The translations under genes were made by a program, and so were the position numbers. Below, piece by piece: positions 43,499-51,141 of a stretch of 64,000 nucleotides of DNA. This DNA comes from JAEUJM01 sp041908445 (GTDB lineage Bacteria > Actinomycetota > Acidimicrobiia > Acidimicrobiales > DATDAH01), in NCBI GenBank assembly GCA_041908445.1, contig JAYRFK010000090.1, positions 26,565 through 90,564 of the forward strand, written 5' to 3'. The first letter of the stretch is position 1. Each line of letters opens with the position of its first letter. Under the pieces are notes generated by a model that did no database searches, was not told the DNA's origin, and worked only from the letters and a program-made list of their open reading frames with translations.

Positions 43499-44500
43499 TC
43501 AGCCGACGTGCTGGTCGAGCCACGCGAGCACCTCGGGGGCCAGTTCCTCGCCCGTCGGGCTCAGCGAGCCGTCCTCGTCGAGGTCGAACGCGTGACCCTC
43601 ACCCGGACGCACGTCGACGGTCACGTCGACGCCGACGGCGTCGAGGGCGGCGCCGAAGCGCTCGCTCTGCTCGGCGGCGACGAGACCGTCGTCCTCGCCG
43701 TGGACCAGCAGCACCGGGGCGACCGCGCCGCCCGCCATGGCGACCGAGTCGGCGCGCTGCCAGCGGCCCCGGACGAGGGGGTCGGGGCTGTCCTCCGGAC
43801 CGCCGTAGTACCGCTCCTCGTCGAACTGCAGGCCGGAGTAGTAGCCGTAGAAGCCGATGAACCCGTCGATGGCGTCGGAGGTGCCCGGCCACAGCTCGGT
43901 GTCCTGGTAGTAGGGGTCGTCGGGGGTCACCTCGAGCTGGCCGCCGAGGCGGGCGCCGGCGGAGATCCCGTGGACGACGACCCGCGCGGCGGTCACGCCG
44001 TGCTCGGCCCCGTTGGCCCGTAGCCACTGCACGGCGGCCTTCACGTCCTGCTCGGGCTCGGGGTACACCGGCGACCGGGTGGTGTCGTCGAAGACCAGGT
44101 AGTCCGTGGACAGCGTGGGGTACCCGGCGGCGCGGTACACCGCCGCCCACGCCCGCATGTCGCTGCGCTCGCCCCCGAACCCGCCGCCACCGTGGACCAG
44201 CACGATGACCGAGTCCCGCGCCGCGCCCTCCGGGAGGCACAGGTCGCCGAGGAATTCCTCGGCCGCGTCGGGCGGCGACACCACGACGGTCTCGCACCCC
44301 TCGGGCAGCGGCGACGAGGTCGTCGTCACCCCGAAGGCGTCGTTCGTCACCGCCGCCGCGCCCGGGTCCGCCCCGCCCGACGACGCGGCCGGGTCGTCGG
44401 CCATCGTCCGGGCCACGACCACCACGATCGCCACCAGGCACACGAGGCCGAACGCGGTCGGGGCCAGCCGGGACACGAGGCTGCGGGTCCGCCGGGCCAT
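43499..44500 (-). CDS. Membrane-anchored alpha/beta-hydrolase (esterase)
   Basis: 333 residues. An N-terminal hydrophobic anchor (FGLVCLVAIVVVVARTM) places the enzyme outside the membrane. The oxyanion motif VLVHGGGGFGG, nucleophile elbow HGISAGARLGG, acid HGEDDG and histidine GEGHAFD form a full esterase/lipase-type triad. A C-terminal DEDGSLSPTGEEL segment is a possible Ca-binding-like loop. Substrate unknown. The ATG lies 7 bases after TAGCCT. It precedes the vWA gene by 42 bases, but that gene has its own -10. Confidence 0.85.
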   Translation of the reverse strand: MARRTRSLVSRLAPTAFGLVCLVAIVVVVARTMADDPAASSGGADPGAAAVTNDAFGVTTTSSPLPEGCETVVVSPPDAAEEFLGDLCLPEGAARDSVIVLVHGGGGFGGERSDMRAWAAVYRAAGYPTLSTDYLVFDDTTRSPVYPEPEQDVKAAVQWLRANGAEHGVTAARVVVHGISAGARLGGQLEVTPDDPYYQDTELWPGTSDAIDGFIGFYGYYSGLQFDEERYYGGPEDSPDPLVRGRWQRADSVAMAGGAVAPVLLVHGEDDGLVAAEQSERFGAALDAVGVDVTVDVRPGEGHAFDLDEDGSLSPTGEELAPEVLAWLDQHVG

Positions 44501-44507
44501 GGGGTCA

Positions 44508-44513
44508 AGGCTA
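44508..44513 (-). promoter_or_regulatory. -10 element TAGCCT of the esterase gene
   Basis: TAGCCT on the minus strand 7 bases before the ATG at 44500. Confidence 0.5.
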
Positions 44514-44562
44514 GGAGGACGGCCCGCCGAGACCCGGTCGGCCCGTCCCCGCCCGGGCGGGC

Positions 44563-44568
44563 GACAAT
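44563..44568 (+). promoter_or_regulatory. -10 element GACAAT of the GH1 gene
   Basis: GACAAT 6 bases before the GTG at 44575; leaderless. Confidence 0.45.
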
Positions 44569-44574
44569 GGGCCC

Positions 44575-45813
44575 GTGACGTGGGATCCGACGAGCCAGGC
44601 TCGCTTCTGGTGGGGGACGGCCGCGTCCTCCACCCAGGCCGAGGGCGTCGCCCCGCGGGCCGACTGGGCCCGGTGGGAGCAACTCGGCCGGGCGCCGGCG
44701 TCGCGGGACGGCAACGGGTTCGCCACCAACTACCGGGACGACTTCGCGCTGCTGGCCGACGCCGGCCTGACCCACCACCGCCTGTCGATCGAGTGGGCGC
44801 GGATCGAGCCCGAGCCCGGCAAGTGGGACGGCGACGCCATCGAGCACTACCGCTCGATGCTCCAGGCCGCCCGGGACGCCGGCATCGCGGTGTGGGTGTG
44901 CCTGCACCACTTCACCCTCCCGGGGTGGTTCTCCGACGACCTCGGCGGGTTCCTCGACGAGAAGGCGCGGCGCTACCACTGGGTGCGCCACGTCGACGTC
45001 GTGGCCGAGACCTTCGGCGACCTCGTGTTCGGGTGGAAGCCGATCAACGAGCCCGTCGCCTACGCCTCGCTCGGCTGGCTGGACGGCACCTTCCCGCCCG
45101 GCCGCAAGGACCTCGAGAAGTTCTCCGACGCCCTGCGGGCCATCCACCTGGCCAACCACGAGGCCTGGATGCTGCTCAAGGGCGGCGACCAGCCCGTCGC
45201 CACCGTCTACAACCTGGCGCCCGTCATCCCCCGCTCGACCGAGCCCCACGTCGTCGCCCTGGCCGACACCATCGACGAGGCGCTGTGGGGCTGGATCAGC
45301 GCGCTGCGCGACGGACTGCTGCGCACCCCGGGGAAGGCCGACGTGGAGATCCCCGACATGGCGGGGTCGTTCGACCTCGTCGGCTTCTCCTACTACTCCG
45401 CCTACGGGATCGCCGACGACCCCGACCGGCCGTTCGTGCCGTACCCCGCCGACGCCCGGGTCGGCCCGCTCGGCTACGCCCCGTGGAGCGAGGGCCTCGG
45501 CATCGTGCTGCGCCGCCTCGCCGACGAGCTCCCCGGCAAGCCGCTGCTGGTGGCCGAGCACGGCGTGGGGACGACCGACGACGACTGGCGGGAGGAGATC
45601 CTGCGCGACTCGCTCGCGGAGCTGGCGTCGGCCGCCGCCGACGGCGTCGACGTCCGGGGCTTCTTCCACTGGACGGGGATCGACAACTACGAGTGGCTCC
45701 ACGGCTACTCGGTGCCGTTCGGCCTCTTCGACCGCGATCGCAAGCCCCGCGGCTCGGCCGCGCTGGCGTCCGACTGGGCGGGGCGCGATCTCCTGCCCCA
45801 GAAGGAGGACTAG
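44575..45813 (+). CDS. Glycoside hydrolase family 1 (beta-glucosidase-like)
   Basis: 412 residues. FWWGTAASSTQAEG at the N-terminus, the acid/base glutamate in GWKPINEPVAYA, the sugar-binding LSIEWARIEP and the nucleophile glutamate in LLVAEHGVGT. GH1 enzymes cleave beta-linked disaccharides and glycosides with retention. The nucleophile motif (AEHG instead of TENG) is a variant. No signal peptide: cytoplasmic. Somewhat short for GH1 (usually 440-480). Its 3' end overlaps the convergent DUF2510 gene by 4 bases. Confidence 0.9.
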   Translation: MTWDPTSQARFWWGTAASSTQAEGVAPRADWARWEQLGRAPASRDGNGFATNYRDDFALLADAGLTHHRLSIEWARIEPEPGKWDGDAIEHYRSMLQAARDAGIAVWVCLHHFTLPGWFSDDLGGFLDEKARRYHWVRHVDVVAETFGDLVFGWKPINEPVAYASLGWLDGTFPPGRKDLEKFSDALRAIHLANHEAWMLLKGGDQPVATVYNLAPVIPRSTEPHVVALADTIDEALWGWISALRDGLLRTPGKADVEIPDMAGSFDLVGFSYYSAYGIADDPDRPFVPYPADARVGPLGYAPWSEGLGIVLRRLADELPGKPLLVAEHGVGTTDDDWREEILRDSLAELASAAADGVDVRGFFHWTGIDNYEWLHGYSVPFGLFDRDRKPRGSAALASDWAGRDLLPQKED

Positions 45814-46412
45814 GTCAGCGGGTCGGCGGCCACCACGCCGGCGTCGCTGACCTGGTCGGTCCAGGCCACGCCGTCCCAGTAGCGGTACTCGTGGCGGCCG
45901 GCGGGGTCGGGGTGCCAGCCCGCCGGCGGCCCGGGCGCCGCGGGAGCCACCGGTGCGGGGCCGACGGGGCCGGGGCCGGGCACGCCGACGCCGGGGGTGA
46001 ACACCGGCCGGGGCGACAGCGCACCGTGCGGACCGGGCGCCATCTGCTGGGGCACCTGCTGAGGCGGCACCCCGGGGAGCGGCCCGGTCAGGCCCAGCTC
46101 GGCGTCGAGGGCAGCGAAGAACTGGTTGATGTTCTTGGTGTTCTTGCCCCAGTCGACGAGGCCGAACTTCACGTCCGAGCGGATCGACACCTGCATCACA
46201 CCGGGCTCGACCTGGCCCACCTGCACCCCGAGGTTCTCACCCCAGGACATCAACGTCATCGAGGTCGAGAGGGTGAGCACCCCGCTGGCGGGATCGGCGG
46301 ACTTCACCCCCATCCCGCAGCGGGCCGCGGCGCGGGCGGCGGCGTCGAACACGGCGGCGTAGTCGGCCTGGTAGGTGCGGGCGGCGTCCTTGGCGGTGGC
46401 CATGGCCACCAT
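45810..46412 (-). CDS. DUF2510-domain protein
   Basis: 200 residues. The first 110 residues resemble a small alpha/beta domain (YQADYAAVFDAAARAAARCG, LTLSTSMTLMSWGENLGV). A Pro-rich linker follows and then a C-terminal DUF2510 motif (PAGWHPDPAGRHEYRYWDG), often found on actinobacterial envelope or secretion-related proteins. No membrane segment. The ATG at 46412 is used; the ATG at 46403 is equally possible. Function unknown. Confidence 0.75.
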   Translation of the reverse strand: MVAMATAKDAARTYQADYAAVFDAAARAAARCGMGVKSADPASGVLTLSTSMTLMSWGENLGVQVGQVEPGVMQVSIRSDVKFGLVDWGKNTKNINQFFAALDAELGLTGPLPGVPPQQVPQQMAPGPHGALSPRPVFTPGVGVPGPGPVGPAPVAPAAPGPPAGWHPDPAGRHEYRYWDGVAWTDQVSDAGVVAADPLT

Positions 46413-46452
46413 CGTGCCCCGCGACGGCGCCGCGCGCCGCGAGGTCGGGCGG

Positions 46453-47853
46453 TCAGCGCCCCCGGTAGGTGGCGCGGGCCCCCACGGCCTCCTTGTTGAG
46501 GCGCTTGGAGAGGTGGAGGCCCTCGAGGACGAGCTCGACCGCGCCGGCCACGGCGGCGGGCGACTCGTCGTCGGTGAGCTTGCGGACCGCCTCGCGCAGC
46601 GCCGGGATGTCGGCCACGAGCGCGACGTAGTCGTCGGCGGTGACGTCCTCGCCGGCGTTGACCACGGTGCCGCCCTCGAACGCGTCGAGGACCTCCCGCA
46701 GGTCGCCCACCTCGAAGTACTCCTTGAACACCGTGAGGACGGCGCCCTTCATGATCTGCTCGACGATCTGGGCGTCGCGTCCCTCCTCGATCGACTCGAT
46801 CTCGACCTTGCCGGCGGTGGAGGACACCAGGGCGTCGAGGTCGCTCACGCGGGGCACCACGTCGCGCTCGCCGAGGTGCAGCGACCGCCGGATGGCGTTG
46901 GCCACGAGCGTCTCCTCGTTGGAGACGGTGAGGCGCACGGACACGCCCGACGCCTGGTTGATGTGCGGGCTCTGGCGGGCGAGGTGGCTGATGGTGGCCA
47001 CGATCTCGCTCATGTAGTCGGGCACCGACACCCGCACGCCCTCGACGTCGAACGGCGCCGCCTCCTGGCGGGCGATGGCGACCTCGGTCTCGACATCGAG
47101 CGGGTAGTGGGTGCGGATCTGGGCGCCGAAGCGGTCCTTCAGCGGGGTGATGATGCGCCCGCGGTTCGTGTAGTCCTCGGGGTTGGCCGAGGCGAACAGC
47201 ATCACGTCGAGCGGCAGCCGGATCTTGTAGCCCCGCACCTGCACGTCGCGCTCCTCCAGCACGTTCAGCAGGCCGACCTGGATGCGCTCGGAGAGGTCGG
47301 GCAGCTCGTTGATGGCGAAGATGCCGCGGTTCGTGCGGGGGACGAGGCCGTAGTGGAGGGTCAGCTCGTCGGAGAGGTAGCGGCCCTCGGCCACCTTGAT
47401 GGGGTCGACCTCGCCGATGAGGTCGGCGATCGACGTGTCGGGGGTGGCCAGCTTCTCGCCGTAGCGCTGGTCGCGGTGGACCCACTCGATGTTCGTGTCG
47501 TCGCCGTGCTCGGCCACGAGGTCCCGGGCGTGCTTGGAGACGGGGTGGTACGGGTCGTCGTTGATCTCCGAGCCCACGACGATCGGCAGCCACTCGTCGA
47601 GCAGGCCGGTGAGCGAGCGGATCATGCGGGTCTTGGCCTGGCCCCGCTCGCCCAGGAAGATCACGTCGTGGCCCGCGAGGAGGGCGTTCTCGAGCTGCGG
47701 GAGGACCGTCTCCTCGTAGCCGAGCACCTTCTCGAACAACGGCTCGCCGGCCGCGATCTTGGCCACGGCGTTGCGGCGCACCTCCTCCTTGACCGGGACG
47801 GACTCCCAGCCGGACTCGCGGAGCTGGCCGATGGTGGCGGGTCGCGACGACAT
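46453..47853 (-). CDS. MoxR-family AAA+ ATPase
   Basis: 466 residues. Walker A variant GERGQAKTR typical of MoxR/Mg-chelatase-like ATPases, Walker B GIFAINELPDL, sensor FASANPEDYTNRGR, and PLKDRFGAQIRTHYP. These ATPases act with vWA proteins to remodel or activate client proteins. The partner is probably the vWA gene at 41414-43456, on the same strand but separated by three genes. The ATG lies 7 bases after TAGGTT; leaderless. Confidence 0.9.
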   Translation of the reverse strand: MSSRPATIGQLRESGWESVPVKEEVRRNAVAKIAAGEPLFEKVLGYEETVLPQLENALLAGHDVIFLGERGQAKTRMIRSLTGLLDEWLPIVVGSEINDDPYHPVSKHARDLVAEHGDDTNIEWVHRDQRYGEKLATPDTSIADLIGEVDPIKVAEGRYLSDELTLHYGLVPRTNRGIFAINELPDLSERIQVGLLNVLEERDVQVRGYKIRLPLDVMLFASANPEDYTNRGRIITPLKDRFGAQIRTHYPLDVETEVAIARQEAAPFDVEGVRVSVPDYMSEIVATISHLARQSPHINQASGVSVRLTVSNEETLVANAIRRSLHLGERDVVPRVSDLDALVSSTAGKVEIESIEEGRDAQIVEQIMKGAVLTVFKEYFEVGDLREVLDAFEGGTVVNAGEDVTADDYVALVADIPALREAVRKLTDDESPAAVAGAVELVLEGLHLSKRLNKEAVGARATYRGR

Positions 47854-47860
47854 GCGCGCC

Positions 47861-47866
47861 AACCTA
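47861..47866 (-). promoter_or_regulatory. -10 element TAGGTT of the MoxR gene
   Basis: TAGGTT on the minus strand 7 bases before the ATG at 47853. Confidence 0.5.
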
Positions 47867-47902
47867 CCGGGGGCCGCTTCCGCCGCGGGCGTCGGGCGCC
47901 GG

Positions 47903-47908
47903 TACCCT
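47903..47908 (+). promoter_or_regulatory. -10 element TACCCT of the GH2 gene
   Basis: TACCCT 8 bases before the TTG at 47917. Confidence 0.45.
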
Positions 47909-47916
47909 CGGACCCC

Positions 47917-50109
47917 TTGAGCACCGACTTGTCGGGGACGTGGCGTGCGGCGATCGCCGACGAGGAGCTGCGGCGCTCGTACGCGACCGACGGGTTCGAC
48001 GACGACGCCTGGGAGCCCGTCGAGGTGCCCGGGCACTGGCAGTCCACGCCGGCGTTCGCGGAGGCGGACGGGCCCCTCCTCTACCGCCGGGCGTTCGAGG
48101 CCGACGCCCCCGCGGAGGACCGCCGCTCGTGGCTCGTGCTCGACGGCGTCTTCTACCAGGGCGACGTCTGGCTCGACGAGGGCTACGTCGGCGCCACCGA
48201 GGGCTACTTCTTCCACCACACCTTCGAGGTGACCGAGGCGCTCCGGGCACGGTCCGAGCACGCCCTCGCCCTCGAGGTGATCTGCTCACCCCAGCTCGAC
48301 CGCGCCGCCAAGCGCAACCTCACCGGCGTGTTCCAGCACTGGGACTGCCACGATCGCGACCGCAACCCGGGCGGCATCTGGCGGCCCGTACGCCTCGAGG
48401 AGACGGGGCCGGTCCGGTTCCGCCGACCGTCGATGATCTGCACCGAGGCGTCCGAGACCTCGGCCACGGTCGCCCTGGCCGCCGTGGTCGACACCCTCGA
48501 GGCCGGGTCCGTGCAGGTGCGCACGACCGTCCGGCCCGCCGGCTCGGACGAGGTGCTCGCCGAGCAGGTGGCCGACCACCCGCTCGCCGCCGGCGCGAAC
48601 CGGGTGGAGTGGTCGATCTCGGTGGCCGACCCCGAGCGGTGGTGGCCGTGGTCGCTCGGCGGGCAGCCCCTCCACGACGTGACCATCGAGGTCGCCCCCG
48701 AGGGCGGCGAGGTGAGCCACCTCGTGACCCGCCGCCTCGGCTTCCGCACGGTCGAGCTGCGCAACTGGATCGCCGTCATCAACGGCGAGCGCCTCTTCCT
48801 GAAGGGCTCGAACCAGGGCCCCACCCGCCAGGCCCTCGCCGAGGCCACGCCCGACGAGCTGCGGCGCGACGTCGCCCTCGCCAGGGACACGGGCCTCGAC
48901 CTCCTGCGCCTGCACGCCCACATCACCCGACCCGAGCTCTACGACGCCGCCGACGAGGCGGGCCTGCTGCTCTGGCAGGACCTCCCCCTCCAGTGGGGCT
49001 ACGCCCGGGGCGTCCGCAAGCAGGCCATCCGCCAGGCCCGCAAGGCGGTCGAGCTGCTCGGCCACCACCCGTCGGTCGCGATCTGGTGTGGGCACAACGA
49101 GCCCATGGCCATCGACATCGACGCCGAGCAGCTCGGCGACCCCGCCGCCGTGCGCAAGCTCGCGGTGAAGGCACTCGCCGCCCAGGAGCTGCCCACCTGG
49201 AACCGCACGGTGCTCGACCGCTCGATCAAGCGGGCGCTGCGCAAGGCCGACCCGTCACGACCGGTGATCCCCAACTCGGGGATGTTCCCGCACCTGCCGC
49301 AGCTCGACGGCACCGACACCCACGCCTACTTCGGGTGGTACTTCGGCGACGAGCGGGACTTCCCCACCTTCCTGCGCCGGCTCCCCCGCCTCGCCCGGTT
49401 CGTGACCGAGTTCGGCGCGCAGGCGGTGCCGGAGGACGCGTCCTTCTGCGAGCCCGAGCGCTGGCCCGAGCTGGACTGGCCGCGTCTGGCCCGAACCCAC
49501 AACCTGCAGAAGAGCCAGTTCGACCGCTACGTCCCGCCCGCCGACTTCGCCACCTTCGACGAGTGGCGCGACGCCACGCAGCGGTACCAGGCCGAGGTCG
49601 TCAAGCACCACGTCGAGGCCCTCCGCAAGCTCAAGTACCGACCCACCGGGGGCTTCGCCCAGTTCTGCTTCGCCGACGGCCACCCGGCGGTCACCTGGTC
49701 GGTGCTCGGCCACGACCGCGCGCCGAAGGCCGGCCACGTGGCCCTCGTCGAGGCCTGCCGGCCGGTCATCGTCGTGTGCGACCGCCCGCCGGCCGAGCTC
49801 CTGCCCGGCAGCCGCCTCGCCCTCGACGTGCACGTGGTCTCCGACCTCCACCACGACCTCGCGGGCGCGCGGGTCGGCGCCACCGTGCGCTGGACCGGCG
49901 GCGAGCGCTCCTGGGCCTGGCAGGGCGACGTCGCCGCCGACGAGTGCACCCGCATCGGCGCCATCGACCTCGAGGTGCCCGCCGCCCCGGGCCGGGTGAC
50001 GATCGACCTCGAGTTGGTCGGCGCCGGCCTCGCCGGCCGTGCGGGTGACGGGGGCGCCGGCGAGCGCGTCGAGCGGGTCGCCAACCACTACGCCACCACC
50101 ATCGCCTGA
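47917..50109 (+). CDS. Glycoside hydrolase family 2 (beta-mannosidase-like)
   Basis: 730 residues. Sugar-binding domain at the N-terminus (DDAWEPVEVPGHWQSTP; FYQGDVWLDEGYVGATEGYF), immunoglobulin-like middle, and a TIM barrel with acid/base glutamate in WCGHNEP and nucleophile glutamate in FVTEFGAQAVP. GH2 members include beta-mannosidases and beta-galactosidases; GHNE favours the mannosidase side. Cytoplasmic, no signal peptide. A TTG start is inferred from the -10 element and from the start of homology; a second TTG at 47929 is possible. Probably works with the GH1 enzyme on glycans (inference). Confidence 0.88.
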   Translation: MSTDLSGTWRAAIADEELRRSYATDGFDDDAWEPVEVPGHWQSTPAFAEADGPLLYRRAFEADAPAEDRRSWLVLDGVFYQGDVWLDEGYVGATEGYFFHHTFEVTEALRARSEHALALEVICSPQLDRAAKRNLTGVFQHWDCHDRDRNPGGIWRPVRLEETGPVRFRRPSMICTEASETSATVALAAVVDTLEAGSVQVRTTVRPAGSDEVLAEQVADHPLAAGANRVEWSISVADPERWWPWSLGGQPLHDVTIEVAPEGGEVSHLVTRRLGFRTVELRNWIAVINGERLFLKGSNQGPTRQALAEATPDELRRDVALARDTGLDLLRLHAHITRPELYDAADEAGLLLWQDLPLQWGYARGVRKQAIRQARKAVELLGHHPSVAIWCGHNEPMAIDIDAEQLGDPAAVRKLAVKALAAQELPTWNRTVLDRSIKRALRKADPSRPVIPNSGMFPHLPQLDGTDTHAYFGWYFGDERDFPTFLRRLPRLARFVTEFGAQAVPEDASFCEPERWPELDWPRLARTHNLQKSQFDRYVPPADFATFDEWRDATQRYQAEVVKHHVEALRKLKYRPTGGFAQFCFADGHPAVTWSVLGHDRAPKAGHVALVEACRPVIVVCDRPPAELLPGSRLALDVHVVSDLHHDLAGARVGATVRWTGGERSWAWQGDVAADECTRIGAIDLEVPAAPGRVTIDLELVGAGLAGRAGDGGAGERVERVANHYATTIA

Positions 50110-50126
50110 GCCGGCGGCGCCGGCTC
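50108..50126 (+). terminator. Hairpin overlapping the GH2 stop codon
   Basis: GAGCCGGC-GGC-GCCGGCTC, perfect 8-bp stem beginning within TGA. Confidence 0.5.
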
Positions 50127-50433
50127 GGACCACCGGCCGGACGGGGCGCACCTGCCGGGCCGGGCCGGCGGCCCGCGGCGGGAGCGAGTCCACCCGGGGC
50201 GCCCCGCCGCCCGGGAAGCGACCGTGGGGAAACCGGTTCCCCGAGCCCCTTCCCGGGCACGCCCAAGGCAAGGGAGGGTCCGTCACGGTGGTGAAGGGGA
50301 CCGTGACGGCGAGCGTGGCACCGCCTCGCGGCGGAACGGCCCGATACCCTCGGTCTCAGACCGTGACACGGTGTAACCGGCGGGTCAAGTCACCCCGTGC
50401 ACCCGCCCGGTGCGGGCACGGGCCGCGCCGGGC
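50110..50433. other. 324-base gap with clustered dyads and an orphan -10 element
   Basis: No convincing gene. It holds GGGGAA-A-CCGG-TTCCCC (50227-50243 region), the 10-bp inverted repeat CCGTCACGGT / ACCGTGACGG (50280-50309), GGTCT-C-AGACC (50352-50362) and ACCGTG-A-CACGGT (50360-50372). The unit ACCGTGAC occurs at 50300 and 50360 and inverted at 50282. A TACCCT at 50345-50350 on the plus strand would give an RNA running antisense to the TetR gene. The dyads may be binding sites for the TetR protein or another regulator. Confidence 0.45.
50394..50422 (-). terminator. Hairpin after the TetR gene
   Basis: CCCGTGC ... GCACGGG with inner CCGC/GCGG pairing; about 11 bp with a small bulge, 11 bases beyond the TetR stop. 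Confidence 0.5.
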
Positions 50434-51039
50434 TCAGCGGGCCAGCGAGGCCGCGGCGGCGCAGAAGTTGCGCACCGCCAAGCGGTAGGCGTCCGAGCGC
50501 ACGGCGGGGTCGAGGCTGCGCAGGATGCCGAGGCCGATGATGGCCGCGACCAGGACGTCGACGTGGTCGTCGAGGTCGTCGGGGTCGATCTCCAGGCCGG
50601 CGAGGCGCCGGAACTCGCCCACCACGAGGCCCTTGATGAGCTGCCCCGTCTCGTGCCACGGATCGCGGAACGCCGCGGCGGTGTCCGCCGAGCGGTTGGC
50701 CTCCACGAGGTACTCGAGGTTGGCCCGCTGCCGGTTGGCGCTCTCGTCGGCGAAGGTGGCGATCCAGTCGGCGACGACGGTCATGCAGGTCTCGATGTCG
50801 GTGACGCCCTCGAGTCGCTCCGCGACCTCGGGCAGGCCACTGAACGTCCACGCCTTGCGGACCTCGAGGAAGAGGTCGGCCTTCGAGGTGAAGTTGGCGT
50901 AGACGGCGCCCTTGGTGAGGCCCGCGTCCGCCGCCACCTGGGCGAGGGTGGTGCCCAGGTAGCCCTGCTCGGAGAAGCGCGCGGCAGCCGCGGCGAGCAG
51001 CGCCTGCCTCGTCCGCTCCTGCGATTCGGCTCTCGTCAT
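50434..51039 (-). CDS. TetR-family transcriptional regulator
   Basis: 201 residues. N-terminal TetR helix-turn-helix (RTRQALLAAAAARFSEQGYL, TLAQVAADAGLTKGAVYANF with SKADLFLEV), then a helical ligand domain (VADWIATFADESANRQRANLEYL). The ATG has GGCGGAG 8 bases upstream, and TACACT (51072-51067) is a likely -10. Divergent from sdhA across 102 bases that contain a 20-bp dyad, so it may regulate sdhAB (inference). Ligand unknown. Confidence 0.88.
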   Translation of the reverse strand: MTRAESQERTRQALLAAAAARFSEQGYLGTTLAQVAADAGLTKGAVYANFTSKADLFLEVRKAWTFSGLPEVAERLEGVTDIETCMTVVADWIATFADESANRQRANLEYLVEANRSADTAAAFRDPWHETGQLIKGLVVGEFRRLAGLEIDPDDLDDHVDVLVAAIIGLGILRSLDPAVRSDAYRLAVRNFCAAAASLAR

Positions 51040-51066
51040 CGTCTTGGTCTCCGCCACCGTCAGCGA

Positions 51067-51072
51067 AGTGTA
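51067..51072 (-). promoter_or_regulatory. -10 element TACACT of the TetR gene
   Basis: TACACT on the minus strand, with a leader of about 20 bases to the ATG. Confidence 0.45.
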
Positions 51073-51093
51073 GAGGCGCCTCCACCCCCGTCC

Positions 51094-51113
51094 GGCACCG
51101 TCGATGCGGTGCC
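51094..51113. promoter_or_regulatory. Dyad between TetR and sdhA genes
   Basis: GGCACCG-TCGATG-CGGTGCC, perfect 7-bp arms. Position and size suit a TetR operator governing both directions. Confidence 0.5.
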
Positions 51114-51141
51114 ACCCCGCGACGCGTGGAAAAGTGGCGTT

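Noticed and set aside
46375..47916. Extension of the GH2 frame upstream through the MoxR gene
   Set aside because: The region is fully explained by the MoxR gene on the other strand; the GH2 homology begins at 47917 next to a -10 element.
50394..50488. Small plus-strand frame after the orphan promoter near 50345
   Set aside because: The product is short and basic, overlaps the TetR gene antisense, and has no ribosome-binding site; an RNA-only or antisense role is as likely.
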